The notes below the pieces were generated by a model, which saw nothing but the letters and a program-made list of their open reading frames with translations, was not told the DNA's origin and searched no databases. Source: Shewanella amazonensis SB2B (GTDB lineage: Bacteria > Pseudomonadota > Gammaproteobacteria > Enterobacterales > Shewanellaceae). Taken from it: a stretch of 64,000 nucleotides of DNA. The DNA lies in NCBI RefSeq assembly GCF_000015245.1, contig NC_008700.1:2610001-2674000 (forward strand), written 5' to 3'. The position numbers and the translations under genes are program-made. Shown here in pieces: positions 1 to 9,698 of this stretch. Within the stretch, counting starts at the first letter, position 1; every line of letters begins with the position of its first letter.

Positions 1-819
1 CTCCATCAGGTGCACCATGGAGTTGCCCACTTCCACCACCAGAATGCCCGATGGCGTCAGGTAGTCGGCGGCATTGGCCAGAATGCGCTTGGTGATGTCC
101 AGGCCATCACGACCTGAGGCCAAACCAATGGCGGGTTCATGGTGGTACTCGTCCGGCATATCGCCGATATCTTCTTCATCCACATAAGGCGGGTTGGAGA
201 CAATCAGATCGTACTGCGGGCCTTTTGGGATAGCTGAAAACAAATCAGACTGCATTGGGAACACCCGCTCTACCAGACCATGGGATTCCACGTTAATCTG
301 GGCGACATCCAGTGCATCTTCACTGATGTCCAGCGCGTCCACTTCGGCGTCTTCAAAGGTGTGGGCGCAGGCAATAGCAATGCAACCACTGCCGGTGCAC
401 AAATCCAGCACACGGTTTACAGGCTTGTTGTATAGCCAGGGACCGAAGCGATCTTCTATCATTTCTGCGATGGGAGAGCGTGGTACCAATACCCGCTCGT
501 CCACATAAAACTCGAGACCGGCGAACCAGGCGCGGTTGGTCAAATAGGGCACTGGCAGGCGTTCACGCACCCGACGGATAATCAGCTCAACAATTTTGTG
601 TTTTTCGCTGCTGGTAAGGTTGGCGCCAATGACTTCACGGCCCAAATCGTCAGGCAAGTGCAAGGCATGAAATACCAGAGCGACAGCCTCGTCCCAGGCG
701 TTGTCGGTACCATGACCGTAATATACCTTGGCATCGTTAAAGCGGCTCACGGCCCAGCGCAGCATATCGCCGATGGTGCGAAGCTCGGTAACAGCTTCAT
801 CAACAAATATCTTATCCAA
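1..819 (-). CDS. prmB: Ribosomal protein L3 glutamine methyltransferase PrmB (3' end outside the window)
   Basis: N5-glutamine methyltransferase that modifies a glutamine of ribosomal protein L3 using S-adenosylmethionine. The visible 273 residues start LDKIFVDEAVTELRTI and closely follow E. coli PrmB; the SAM-binding segment (DLCTGSGCIAIA) and the catalytic NPPY motif (IVSNPPYV) are both present. The family is about 310 residues, so roughly the last 40 are cut off by the window edge. The start is taken as TTG at 819 because a GGAG ribosome-binding site lies just upstream and the reading begins exactly like E. coli MDKIFVDEAV. It is divergent from smrB, the same arrangement as E. coli prmB/yfcN, and the two promoters must share about 80 bp. 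Confidence 0.95.
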   Translation of the reverse strand, partial: MDKIFVDEAVTELRTIGDMLRWAVSRFNDAKVYYGHGTDNAWDEAVALVFHALHLPDDLGREVIGANLTSSEKHKIVELIIRRVRERLPVPYLTNRAWFAGLEFYVDERVLVPRSPIAEMIEDRFGPWLYNKPVNRVLDLCTGSGCIAIACAHTFEDAEVDALDISEDALDVAQINVESHGLVERVFPMQSDLFSAIPKGPQYDLIVSNPPYVDEEDIGDMPDEYHHEPAIGLASGRDGLDITKRILANAADYLTPSGILVVEVGNSMVHLME

Positions 820-898
820 AACAAGCTCCCGCTCTAAGGTTTGCGGGCATTGTAACTGAACTCTGTTCTCTTGGCACAGGATTCAATAAAATAGCGCC

Positions 899-1429
899 AT
901 GACTAAGATTATCTCCCACGAAGGCCTGGAGGATTTTCAGGCGCTGGTCGATGGCATTCGCCCTCTGACCCAGGACAAACAACACTTTGGCACGCCGCTG
1001 AAAACCAAGGCCGAGCTCACGGAGCAGGCGCCACAGCTCGCGGCCAATCATTATTTCTCCGATACCTTTCAGCCGCTATTGCCGGTAGATGGCCCCATGC
1101 GCTGGCGTGCCGAACATGCGGATAATCTGGTGCTTAAACGCTTGCGCCGGGGCGATTATGTGCCTGATTTGATTTTGGATGTGCACGGCATGCGTCAAAC
1201 TGAGGCCAAGCTTGAACTTGCAGCGCTTATTGAAGCGGCCATTCGCGAGCAGTGCCAGTGTGTGAGTGTGATGCACGGCTATGGCACTGGAGTGCTGAAA
1301 CAGCAGATCCCCCTGTGGCTGGCACAGCATCCCAAGGTGTTGGGATTTCATCAGGCCCCCAAAGAATGGGGCGGCGATGCCGCACTGCTGGTGTTGATTG
1401 ACCTGGGCGACCAGCCCCACCGGCGCTGA
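899..1429 (+). CDS. smrB: Endonuclease SmrB (Smr domain, ribosome rescue)
   Basis: 176-residue protein with a C-terminal Smr domain, matching E. coli SmrB (YfcN, about 183 residues). The known role of SmrB is to recognise collided ribosomes and cleave the mRNA between them. The Smr signature is intact: LDVHGMRQTEA near residues 93-103, where the Asp and His of the DxH motif are catalytic, and the HGYGTGVLK loop near residues 124-132. The N-terminal extension of about 90 residues is characteristic of SmrB rather than short Smr proteins. The ATG at 899 is the first start after prmB's divergent start; no strong Shine-Dalgarno is visible. The next gene is convergent. Confidence 0.93.
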   Translation: MTKIISHEGLEDFQALVDGIRPLTQDKQHFGTPLKTKAELTEQAPQLAANHYFSDTFQPLLPVDGPMRWRAEHADNLVLKRLRRGDYVPDLILDVHGMRQTEAKLELAALIEAAIREQCQCVSVMHGYGTGVLKQQIPLWLAQHPKVLGFHQAPKEWGGDAALLVLIDLGDQPHRR

Positions 1430-1492
1430 CCAACCCGCGTTGCAAAAGGCGATGAAGCTCAATCAGCAACCCAGACTCAGGGCCTTATCAAC

Positions 1493-1515
1493 AAAAAAGC
1501 AGCCGGATGGCTGCT
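1493..1515 (-). terminator. Rho-independent terminator of sixA
   Basis: A 7-bp stem (AGCAGCC at 1498-1504 with GGCTGCT at 1509-1515, loop GGAT) is followed on the minus strand by a run of six T. It lies just past the sixA stop, between the convergent smrB and sixA genes. Confidence 0.75.
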
Positions 1516-1554
1516 TTGCTCGATAAATATTGCCTTCAGAATGATGTGCAATGC

Positions 1555-2025
1555 TCAGCTGATAGTATGAGGATTATGCATCCACACCTGATGACATTGC
1601 TCAGCATGTTTATCCAGCAAGCATATACCTGAAGTAGCAAACAGCGGCGGCTCGGTTCCCGCCACCAATTCACTCACCAGATATCCCAGCAGTGGCATGT
1701 GCGAAATCACCAGCACCTTATCCGCCTTGTATTGCTCGGCATACGCCAGGATAAGACTCGCTGCTGTCGCCGGATCGGCTGAAGGCACCAATTCATCGGC
1801 CGTAACCCACTTACGCGGTTCAGGGAAATGGGTGGCAACTTCCTGCCAGGTCTGTTGCGCCCGTAAATAAGGGCTGACCAACACCAAGTCAAAATCGGTA
1901 ACGAGACGATTCAAAAAGTTACTCATGAGCCGGGTATGATAACGCCCGGTATCGGTAAGGGTACGGTCTCTGTCGGATTGGGCCTGATAACCCGCCTCAC
2001 CATGTCTCATCAAAAATAGCTGCAT
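1555..2025 (-). CDS. sixA: Phosphohistidine phosphatase SixA
   Basis: 156-residue histidine-phosphatase (phosphoglycerate-mutase-like) enzyme that removes phosphate from phosphohistidine. In E. coli it acts on the ArcB HPt domain and/or on phosphotransferase proteins such as NPr. The RHG catalytic motif is at residues 7-9 (MQLFLMRHGEA). The second motif (LVSPYLRAQQT) and the second catalytic histidine (VISHMPLLGYLV) are present. Length matches E. coli SixA (161). The frame extends upstream, but the ATG at 2025 is chosen because the family begins directly with MQxFxMRHG. It precedes the terminator at 1493-1515. Confidence 0.93.
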   Translation of the reverse strand: MQLFLMRHGEAGYQAQSDRDRTLTDTGRYHTRLMSNFLNRLVTDFDLVLVSPYLRAQQTWQEVATHFPEPRKWVTADELVPSADPATAASLILAYAEQYKADKVLVISHMPLLGYLVSELVAGTEPPLFATSGICLLDKHAEQCHQVWMHNPHTIS

Positions 2026-2190
2026 ACTTCTTTTGCCGCCTCTACTGTTATTTCGCGCCAATTGTAGCCCGAATTGATACGGTGACAAACTGAAAAAGCG
2101 TTAATCTTTAGTCGACAGTCCCACGGATTGTTTGCCAAAAACCTGTCTGCCTATCAATATATAACGAACTCTTGCCGACGGAGACTTGCC

Positions 2191-4980
2191 TTGCCAGTCA
2201 ACCAGTTCCCTCTCACCAGTCCCAACGATCACCGTCAATACCAGTATCTGGTTCTCGACAATGCATTGAGGGTACTGCTGGTTTCGGATCCACAGGCAAG
2301 TCAGGCGGCAGCCTCTATGGCCGTGAATGTCGGTCACTTTGACGATCCCGCTCAGCGCCTGGGTATGGCGCATTTTTTGGAGCACATGCTTTTTTTAGGC
2401 ACCGAAAAATACCCTGACCCAGCCGAATACCATGCCTTTATCAATCAGCATGGCGGCAGCAACAATGCCTGGACGGGCACTGAGCACACCAACTTTTTCT
2501 TTACCATCAATGCAGACGTTTTTGATGAGTCGCTGGACAGGTTCAGCCAGTTTTTCATTGCCCCGACCTTTAACCGTGAGTTGGTTGACCGAGAGCGGCA
2601 AGCCATTGAGTCTGAATACAGCCTTAAGCTTAAAGATGATGTTCGTCGTATGTATCAGGTGCACAAGGAAACAGTCAATCCGGCCCATCCCTTTTCCAAA
2701 TTTTCGGTCGGAAATCTTGATACTCTTGGCGGGGATCAGGATGAACTGCGCGAAGAGCTGCTGCAGTTTTATAAGACTCATTACAGTGCCAACCTGATGA
2801 CCCTGTGCCTGGTTTCACCCGAGCCGCTGACAAGTCTGGATGCGATGGCACGACAATACTTCGGGGCTATCAAAAATACCGGACTGAAGAAGCACTACCC
2901 CGATGTCCCGCTTTATACCGAAACCGAACTTGGTACCTGGGTACAGGCGATTCCCCTCAAGGAGCAAAAACGCCTGACGCTCACCTTCCCCTTACCCGGC
3001 ATTGATAGGTTTTACCGCCACAAACCCCTGACCTTCTTAAGCCATCTTTTGGGTAACGAAAGCGAGGGCAGCCTGCAGGCACTGTTAAAAGAAAAAGGCT
3101 GGGTAAATCAGCTCTCTGCAGGTGGCGGTGTGAATGGTTATAACTTCAAGGATTACAATATCAGCTTCCAGCTCACCGACCGGGGACTGGGCCAACTGGA
3201 CGATATTATTCGTCTGACCTTTGAATACCTTGAGATGATCAGATCTCAAGGCCTGGAAGAATGGCGTTATCGCGAACGAGCAAGCCTGCTTAAACTGGCA
3301 TTTCGCTATCAGGAACAAATCAAGGCCATGGATTTGGCGAGCCACTTATCCATCAACATGCATCACTATGGCGTGGAAGACCTGATTTTTGGTGACTACC
3401 GCATGGATGGGCTGGACATTGCAGAGTGCGAATCGCTTCTGTCACAGATGTCGCTGGATAACCTTCGCGTCCAATTGGTCTGCCAGGAGGTTGATACCAA
3501 TCGGCAGGCAAACTGGTACCACACACCTTATGCATCGAGGCCTCTTGAGGAACAAGAAATCAACCGCTGGCGTCCCAAAGGGGAGACCAGCGGGCTAAGA
3601 CTGCCGGAGCCAAACCCGTTTATCGTTGAAGATGCACAGGCCCGGCCAGATAAGAGTCAGTCACCGGTTCCAACTGTGGTCGCCGAGGCAACAGGTTACA
3701 GACTGTGGCACAAAAAAGACGACGAATTTAATGTCCCCAAGGGGCATCTGTTTTTATCACTCGACTCAGATCAGGCCAGTCAGGATCCGCGTAACGCCGC
3801 CCTAACCCGCCTCTATGTGGAAATGCTGCTGGACTACCTCACCGAGTACACTTACCCCGCAGAAGTCGCAGGCCTAAACTACAACATCTATCCCCATCAG
3901 GGTGGATTAACCTTGCATCTGAGCGGTTTTACCGGCAACCAGGAAACCTTGCTTGCCCTGCTTATCAGCAAAGCCAGAGAACGCAATTTCACTCAGGAGC
4001 GCTTTAATGTTATCAAACGGCAGCTCCTTCGCAGTTGGTACAACGCCGCTCAGGCAAAGCCTATTTCACAGCTATTCACCAGCTTAACGGTTACCTTGCA
4101 GCGCCGCTCCTATGAACCTCTGCGTATGGCAGAAATGCTGGAAGAATGCACTCTGGAAGATTTGCATGAGCACGTTCGGGCGTTCTACGAAAAAATCTAC
4201 CTCGAAGGCCTGGTGTACGGTGACTGGCTCACTCAGGAAGCCCAAACTCTCGGACACCGCCTGAGTCACATTCTGTCGTTGGTTTCCACACCCAGTGGCG
4301 AGTCAGCCCGCGAGCTGGTTAACCTTACAGGTAAAGGGACCATGCTGCGCGAGCTCACTATCAGCCATCAGGACAGTGCTATTATCGTTTACTATCAGTC
4401 GCCCAGCGCAACACCTGAAAAAATGGCTCTGTTTGCACTGATGAATCACACCATGTCGTCCACTTTCTTCCACGAGCTCAGAACAGAGCAACAACTTGGA
4501 TATATGGTCGGCACCGGCTATTTGCCACTGAACCGGCACCCCGGAATGATTTTTTACATCCAATCACCTTCGGCCGGACCATTACAGTTGCTTGAAGCCA
4601 TTGATGAGTTCATTGCTGACTTCAGCTATGCGGTCATGCAAATCACCAAAGAGCAGTGGGAGTCCACCAAGACGGGCCTCATCAACCAGGTGATGGAACA
4701 TGACGCCAATTTAAAGACCCGTGGACAACGCTACTGGGCGAGCATAGGTAATAAGGACTATGGGTTTAATCAACGGGAATTGGTGGTGGCCGAAATCGAG
4801 AAACTGACACGTGCCGACTTGATAAAATTCATGATGCAGCGGATGCGCACCAAGCACTGCGACCGACTGGTACTCTTCAGCACCGGAGAGCAGCACAGGC
4901 ACCTGCAGGCGCTAAGCTCGGACAAGATGATCACAGACCTGCGGACCTTTAAGCTGCATTCAGATAAATTCCATCTGTAA
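2191..4980 (+). CDS. M16 family zinc metalloprotease (insulinase/pitrilysin type)
   Basis: About 929-residue insulinase-family peptidase. The inverted zinc motif HFLEH is at residues 61-65, and the distal zinc-ligand glutamate is in the ERQAIESEY segment about 76 residues later. The C-terminal half holds the inactive M16 domains expected of a pitrilysin-size enzyme, including a conserved RTEQQLGY segment. Such enzymes degrade peptides in a closed chamber; protease III (PtrA) is periplasmic, but no clear signal peptide is seen here, so the location is unsettled. The frame is open from an ATG at 2128. The TTG at 2191 is preferred because GGAG lies 7 nt upstream and the leader before it has no family resemblance. 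The gene stands alone. Confidence 0.9.
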   Translation: MPVNQFPLTSPNDHRQYQYLVLDNALRVLLVSDPQASQAAASMAVNVGHFDDPAQRLGMAHFLEHMLFLGTEKYPDPAEYHAFINQHGGSNNAWTGTEHTNFFFTINADVFDESLDRFSQFFIAPTFNRELVDRERQAIESEYSLKLKDDVRRMYQVHKETVNPAHPFSKFSVGNLDTLGGDQDELREELLQFYKTHYSANLMTLCLVSPEPLTSLDAMARQYFGAIKNTGLKKHYPDVPLYTETELGTWVQAIPLKEQKRLTLTFPLPGIDRFYRHKPLTFLSHLLGNESEGSLQALLKEKGWVNQLSAGGGVNGYNFKDYNISFQLTDRGLGQLDDIIRLTFEYLEMIRSQGLEEWRYRERASLLKLAFRYQEQIKAMDLASHLSINMHHYGVEDLIFGDYRMDGLDIAECESLLSQMSLDNLRVQLVCQEVDTNRQANWYHTPYASRPLEEQEINRWRPKGETSGLRLPEPNPFIVEDAQARPDKSQSPVPTVVAEATGYRLWHKKDDEFNVPKGHLFLSLDSDQASQDPRNAALTRLYVEMLLDYLTEYTYPAEVAGLNYNIYPHQGGLTLHLSGFTGNQETLLALLISKARERNFTQERFNVIKRQLLRSWYNAAQAKPISQLFTSLTVTLQRRSYEPLRMAEMLEECTLEDLHEHVRAFYEKIYLEGLVYGDWLTQEAQTLGHRLSHILSLVSTPSGESARELVNLTGKGTMLRELTISHQDSAIIVYYQSPSATPEKMALFALMNHTMSSTFFHELRTEQQLGYMVGTGYLPLNRHPGMIFYIQSPSAGPLQLLEAIDEFIADFSYAVMQITKEQWESTKTGLINQVMEHDANLKTRGQRYWASIGNKDYGFNQRELVVAEIEKLTRADLIKFMMQRMRTKHCDRLVLFSTGEQHRHLQALSSDKMITDLRTFKLHSDKFHL

Positions 4981-5311
4981 GGAATTGAAAGCATGTAGGT
5001 GGTGACCCGTGAACAGGGTCACCAAGATCATCCAATTTGGGATATGTGGCGTAGAGAGGCCAGTAGCCGTTGACATGTATCTGAAGAGCAATTTCCAGCA
5101 ATGATAGGCTGACCCGGGCGCTCCGTTCTTTGACATGTTCCCCAAAAAACAGTTCTTAGGCACGTTACACATAGAACGCGCGTGCTTTTTGTCCATCTGA
5201 TTGCCATGAAAAGAAAAATTATTCTCAAGTGTTTTGACAAACCACCACTTTTCTGAAAAAGTGGGATAACACTTAAGTGCAATCTTTGTACGCATACAAA
5301 ATCAACAACAT
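4981..5311. other. 331-bp intergenic region with a 9-bp hairpin and a palindrome
   Basis: No gene is supported here. A perfect 9-bp inverted repeat (5000-5008 with 5016-5024, loop of 7) follows the protease gene but lacks a T-run, so it may be a processing or Rho-linked hairpin. Further right, CCACTTTT/AAAAGTGG (5245-5264) and the palindrome CACTTAAGTG (about 5270-5279) lie 30-60 nt before the start of the next gene and could be part of its promoter or leader. Confidence 0.5.
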
Positions 5312-8300
5312 ATGCATAAAGTTCTTGCTAATCTCATAACTCTCCTATTGCTGGTAACTTGGTATGTAGATGCACATCAAGAGCCCGTGAGTATTCTGCC
5401 TCAACCGCCATCTTTAATACACTTGAACGCAGATGCATTCAGCACTGTGCAGGGATTATCTCAGAATACTGTTACATCCGTAGTTGAAGACAAAAATGGA
5501 TATATCTGGTTAGGAACACTAAACGGTCTTAATCGGTTCGATGGCTCTGAGTTTAAAAAATACTACTCTGAGGATTTTAGCAACTTGAGTAGCGCTTTTA
5601 TTCATAGTTTGGAAATTTTCGATGAAAAGCTAATAATTGGTACTGACAACAGTTTATTAGCTATGGATCCAGACACAGAAAAGTTAAAATTAATTCTTGA
5701 ATCAAAAGAAGCAATCACTTTTTTAAAAAAAGAAAACAATAACTTGCTTTTAGGCTCAAGTAATTCAATTAAAGTCCTTGATTCAGATTACAATATCATT
5801 TTCGAGATCAAAAGCAATAAAATAGATTTTGTTAAACAGATTGTGAAAAATGATGAGCACTACTTAATTAGAAACCATGATGGTACCATTTTAAAAACCA
5901 AGAATTCTGAAAAAGATGTCGAATACATAACTAGAGAATCAATTTCCATTGGTTTTGATGGAGTTAAATTAGTTATCGATAAACCTGATGGAATTTATGA
6001 ATACACAAGAAATAATGAGTTAATAAAAATCAGCAACACTGTTTATGATAACGTGACATATATAGAATCCGGAAAAATATCACTTAAGAAGAATATAGTA
6101 ACAATAACAGAAAACAAAATAGAAATCTCAGGTGAAATTGACAGTACATTTTCTTTGCTATCCCCACTTATTTTTAGAGTTAAAAATGGCATCATAATTG
6201 CCAGTATGAATAATGGATTTTTATATATACAAGATCACAAAAACATTGTAAAAACTGGCTCCGCACAGAAAAATAACAATATTTGGTTCATAGAAAATCA
6301 TAATGAGAATTTGTTTGTAGCCGATGAGACAGCCAACATTAAAATATACAGTAAAGAACAACTAGAACTTGTTGGCGAAGTTGACACTAAAGCAATAGGT
6401 TTTAAGGCAATATCTATTATAAACGATGATGAATTGATTTACTGCTCTACATATGGAATATTCAAACATAACCTATCAAATAAAACTCAAATTAAAATTT
6501 CAGACCGTATAGCTTACGCGTTGGCATACAACGAAAACTCCAATAAAATTTATATTGGAACCAACGATCTAAAGCTGGTATCAATAGATTTAAACTCATT
6601 TGAAGAAATTATCTTAAACTCTAGCAATCTACCTATTTTTCAGCTTAAAATATCACCAAAAGGTGGTGACTTATACATTTCACATCAAGGCGGACTATCC
6701 GTTATTAGGAATAATGAAGCGGCGATTAAAGATATCATATCAGAGCATATTGTTTATGGTATTGAATTTTTTGATACATATATAGCCGTTGCAACTAATA
6801 GCGGAATATTAAAGCACGAAATCAGTTCTAATAAAACTGAAACATTAGTTAATATGGATAAACCCGTCTATAGTTTAGGAGCATATGATGGTTGGATCTT
6901 CGGTTCATCCATTAATAGCATAGTCGTGGCGGCACAAGAGAGAGTCTATACTTTATATTCGAGTAATGGTGCTCAAGCTGAGTATAACAATCAAAGCTTT
7001 GGAACATTTGCAAATGGCGTTATCTTAGGTGGAATTCAGGGTTTATCCATTTTCAATAAAAAAGATTTTCAAAATTTTATGATGAAGGTCCCTGAAAGGC
7101 TAAACACTAACCTTACAGGGCTTTATCTTTTTAATAAAGAGGTTAAAAATGACTCTGAAATAATGAAAAAATCTATCAACTCTTCTGAGTCAATAACCTT
7201 GAAGTATTCTGACTACCCTTTTGCCATTCAGTTTTCATCGCCACTTTATAGCAATAGTAACGTTACTCATTATTACAGGCTTAAAGGACTATCTGATGAG
7301 TGGATTGCGGCGCAAAAAACAAAAATTGCCACCTACACTAACTTATCCGCTGGTAAATATAATTTTGAGGTTTATGCAAAGGACAACTTAAGCCAATTAT
7401 CAGGCCCTATTAAATCAGTATCAGTGATAGTAACGCCGCCGTGGTGGATGTCTCTCGAAGCCAAGCTAGCCTACGCCTTAATTTTCTTATTAATTACATC
7501 AGGCATAATTAAAGCGGCATTGCGTCGCCGTGAAGTCCAGCGCCAAATCGCCATCAGTGAAGAGCGCCTCAAACTGTCCCTGTGGGGTAGTGGCGATGAA
7601 ATGTGGGACTGGGACATAGAAACCGGAAAAATTTATCGCTCCAATATCTGGGGTTCGCTTGAGTTTCCCAAAGATGGCCATCGCTCAGGGAAAGATGATG
7701 AGGAGAGTAATATTCATCCACAGGATCAGGAGCGGGTGCGCGAGGCATTGAATCGCCACTTTTATGGTGAAACCGATCACTTTGAAGCTGCATATCGTGT
7801 CAAAGGCAAGGATGGTCATTGGGTCTGGATTTTGGACAGAGCCAAAATTGTTGAGAGGGACGACAGTGAAAACGCCCTGCGGATGACAGGGACAATCAAG
7901 AACATCAATAATTTCAAACAGGCAGAAGAACAACTGCGACTTTTCGAACGTGCCATCGAAAATATCTCTGAAGGCATGTTTATACTCGACCATGAGTTCA
8001 GATTTGTAGAAGTCAACGAGGCGTGCTGCGACATCTGTCTGATGGACAAAGACAGTTTTATTGGCACCCAACTTCAGTTCAGTTGTTACCCGGATGCCTA
8101 TTCCGAGCAGGTACGGATCATTCTTCGCCAACAGGGGCGCTGGAGCGCTGAGGTAGAATCCCGCCGCGGAGACAACTCCACATTCCTGATGGAGCTCACT
8201 GTCGATGCTATTTACGACGAACAGGGCACTCTGAGCCACTTCGTTGGCGTATTCTCCGATATATCAAGACGTAAACAGCAGGAAGAAGAACTCAGAAAAC

Positions 8301-9607
8301 TGACCAACAACGATTTGCTGACCGGTCTACCAAATCGTTCCAACCTTCAGGTCTCTCTGAACAACCTGGTGAAAAAAGATACTCACCATACCCTGATGGT
8401 ACTCGATTTAGATAACTTCAAAAAAATCAATGACTCACTTGGACATCAGGTTGGTGATGAGTTGTTGCAGCTTGTTTCCAGACGTATGTCAGCTGCATTG
8501 CCGGGCCACACCAGTCTCTATCGCCTGGGCGGCGATGAATTTGCGGTGCTTCTCGACAAAGACCCGGATATCGGCAGCGCCGCCGCAATTGCCAAAGGAT
8601 TGGTGGATGCCTTTGTCGCACCGTTTGAACTTGCCGGGGAAAAACTGGTGGTAGGCGTCAGTATCGGTATTGTGCTCTATCCTGAAGATGAGCAAAACGA
8701 GCAGGCGCTGCTCAGAAAAGCCGATATAGCCATGTACCACGCCAAGTCAGCTGGTGGTAACAGATACCAATTTTATTCCGAATCACTAAATCGAAACGCA
8801 CTGCGTCAGCTGGAAGTCGAAAATCTTATCCGTGATGGCCTCAGGGACGACCTCTTCGAAGTCTATTATCAGCCTAAAGTCGACTTAAGAAACTCCCGTA
8901 TGGCCGGCATGGAAGCGCTGGTCCGACTGAATCATCCCACTCAGGGTTTAATCCCGCCGTCAGAGTTTATTCCGCTGGCAGAAGAGACTGGGCTCATTGT
9001 TGAAATTGGCGATCTGGTGATGCGTAAAGCCTGTTTTGCTGCCCAGCGTTGGCGTGAGCAGGGCTTGTTTGATGGGCGTGTTGCCGTCAATTTGTCGTCG
9101 CGTCAGTTTGCATTAACTGATTTGCAACAACGTATTGAGTCAATTTTACGTCTGACCAAACTGCCTGCCGCCAACCTCGAATTGGAAATTACTGAAGGCA
9201 CCGTAATTAAGCAGCCTGAAAAGGCCATCAAGGTGATGCAGCAACTGGCAAAGATGGGAGTTAGCCTGGCGCTGGATGATTTCGGTACCGGTTATTCGTC
9301 ATTGTCCTATCTCAAGCGCTTTCCGATCCATACTCTGAAAATCGACAAGGCCTTTGTTGATGACATAGATAAATCAGACAGGGATCTTAAGATGGTAGAC
9401 TCCATCATCACCATAGCCCATAACATGGGACTGACAGTGGTAGGTGAAGGCGTAGAGGTGCCCTCGCAGCTGAATATTCTAAGAGCACTGAAATGCGAAG
9501 AGGTTCAGGGGTACATCTACAGTAAAGCGGTCCCTGAAGCTGAGTTTACCACGCTGCTGAAGCAGGATATGGGTGAATTCCTGAACCAAAAATACAATCA
9601 GCGATAG
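5312..9607 (+). CDS. Membrane c-di-GMP regulator: propeller sensor, Y_Y_Y, TM, two PAS, GGDEF and EAL
   Basis: 1431-residue protein. Residues 1-21 look like a signal peptide. A periplasmic sensor follows, with a canonical regulator-propeller repeat near residues 45-85 (WLGTLNGLNRF) and degenerate blades after it. A Y_Y_Y domain lies near 640-705 and one membrane helix near 715-735. Two PAS domains (about 750-870 and 880-990) lead to GGDEF (RLGGDEF near 1072) and EAL (MEALVR, Glu near 1201). The EAL residues needed for phosphodiesterase activity are all there: Asn in VNLSSRQ, Glu in EITEG, DDFGTGYS, Lys in LKIDKAF, GEGVE and the Gln of VQGY. GGDEF is also intact, but the upstream RxxD inhibitory site is missing. 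The protein may therefore make or degrade c-di-GMP, or do both. Codons 1-725 are AT-rich and the rest GC-balanced, as if a foreign sensor were joined to a resident output half. No clear Shine-Dalgarno precedes the ATG. Confidence 0.92.
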   Translation: MHKVLANLITLLLLVTWYVDAHQEPVSILPQPPSLIHLNADAFSTVQGLSQNTVTSVVEDKNGYIWLGTLNGLNRFDGSEFKKYYSEDFSNLSSAFIHSLEIFDEKLIIGTDNSLLAMDPDTEKLKLILESKEAITFLKKENNNLLLGSSNSIKVLDSDYNIIFEIKSNKIDFVKQIVKNDEHYLIRNHDGTILKTKNSEKDVEYITRESISIGFDGVKLVIDKPDGIYEYTRNNELIKISNTVYDNVTYIESGKISLKKNIVTITENKIEISGEIDSTFSLLSPLIFRVKNGIIIASMNNGFLYIQDHKNIVKTGSAQKNNNIWFIENHNENLFVADETANIKIYSKEQLELVGEVDTKAIGFKAISIINDDELIYCSTYGIFKHNLSNKTQIKISDRIAYALAYNENSNKIYIGTNDLKLVSIDLNSFEEIILNSSNLPIFQLKISPKGGDLYISHQGGLSVIRNNEAAIKDIISEHIVYGIEFFDTYIAVATNSGILKHEISSNKTETLVNMDKPVYSLGAYDGWIFGSSINSIVVAAQERVYTLYSSNGAQAEYNNQSFGTFANGVILGGIQGLSIFNKKDFQNFMMKVPERLNTNLTGLYLFNKEVKNDSEIMKKSINSSESITLKYSDYPFAIQFSSPLYSNSNVTHYYRLKGLSDEWIAAQKTKIATYTNLSAGKYNFEVYAKDNLSQLSGPIKSVSVIVTPPWWMSLEAKLAYALIFLLITSGIIKAALRRREVQRQIAISEERLKLSLWGSGDEMWDWDIETGKIYRSNIWGSLEFPKDGHRSGKDDEESNIHPQDQERVREALNRHFYGETDHFEAAYRVKGKDGHWVWILDRAKIVERDDSENALRMTGTIKNINNFKQAEEQLRLFERAIENISEGMFILDHEFRFVEVNEACCDICLMDKDSFIGTQLQFSCYPDAYSEQVRIILRQQGRWSAEVESRRGDNSTFLMELTVDAIYDEQGTLSHFVGVFSDISRRKQQEEELRKLTNNDLLTGLPNRSNLQVSLNNLVKKDTHHTLMVLDLDNFKKINDSLGHQVGDELLQLVSRRMSAALPGHTSLYRLGGDEFAVLLDKDPDIGSAAAIAKGLVDAFVAPFELAGEKLVVGVSIGIVLYPEDEQNEQALLRKADIAMYHAKSAGGNRYQFYSESLNRNALRQLEVENLIRDGLRDDLFEVYYQPKVDLRNSRMAGMEALVRLNHPTQGLIPPSEFIPLAEETGLIVEIGDLVMRKACFAAQRWREQGLFDGRVAVNLSSRQFALTDLQQRIESILRLTKLPAANLELEITEGTVIKQPEKAIKVMQQLAKMGVSLALDDFGTGYSSLSYLKRFPIHTLKIDKAFVDDIDKSDRDLKMVDSIITIAHNMGLTVVGEGVEVPSQLNILRALKCEEVQGYIYSKAVPEAEFTTLLKQDMGEFLNQKYNQR

Positions 9608-9650
9608 ATTTATTCATCAATTTGCCAACATTGGCACAACACCTGCAGTA

Positions 9651-9691
9651 AGTCTCTCAGAGTCAATAATCAATCACTGAACTGAGAGACT
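9651..9691 (+). promoter_or_regulatory. Perfect 10-bp inverted repeat overlapping the ribosome-binding site of the repeat-protein gene
   Basis: AGTCTCTCAG (9651-9660) is exactly complementary to CTGAGAGACT (9682-9691), loop of 21 nt. The right arm contains GAGAG, the only Shine-Dalgarno-like sequence before the ATG at 9699. In RNA the arm would hide the site, suggesting translational control or an antiterminator-like switch. A second short palindrome, TGCCAA/TTGGCA, lies at 9622-9635. A DNA-level operator is the alternative. Confidence 0.45.
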
Positions 9692-9698
9692 ATAAAAA

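Noticed and set aside
5000..5024. Hairpin after the M16 protease as a terminator
   Set aside because: A perfect stem but no T-run; kept only as an unassigned hairpin.
4960..5295. Minus-strand frames in the gap before the GGDEF-EAL gene
   Set aside because: No ribosome-binding site, odd composition, and overlap with the 3' end of the protease gene.
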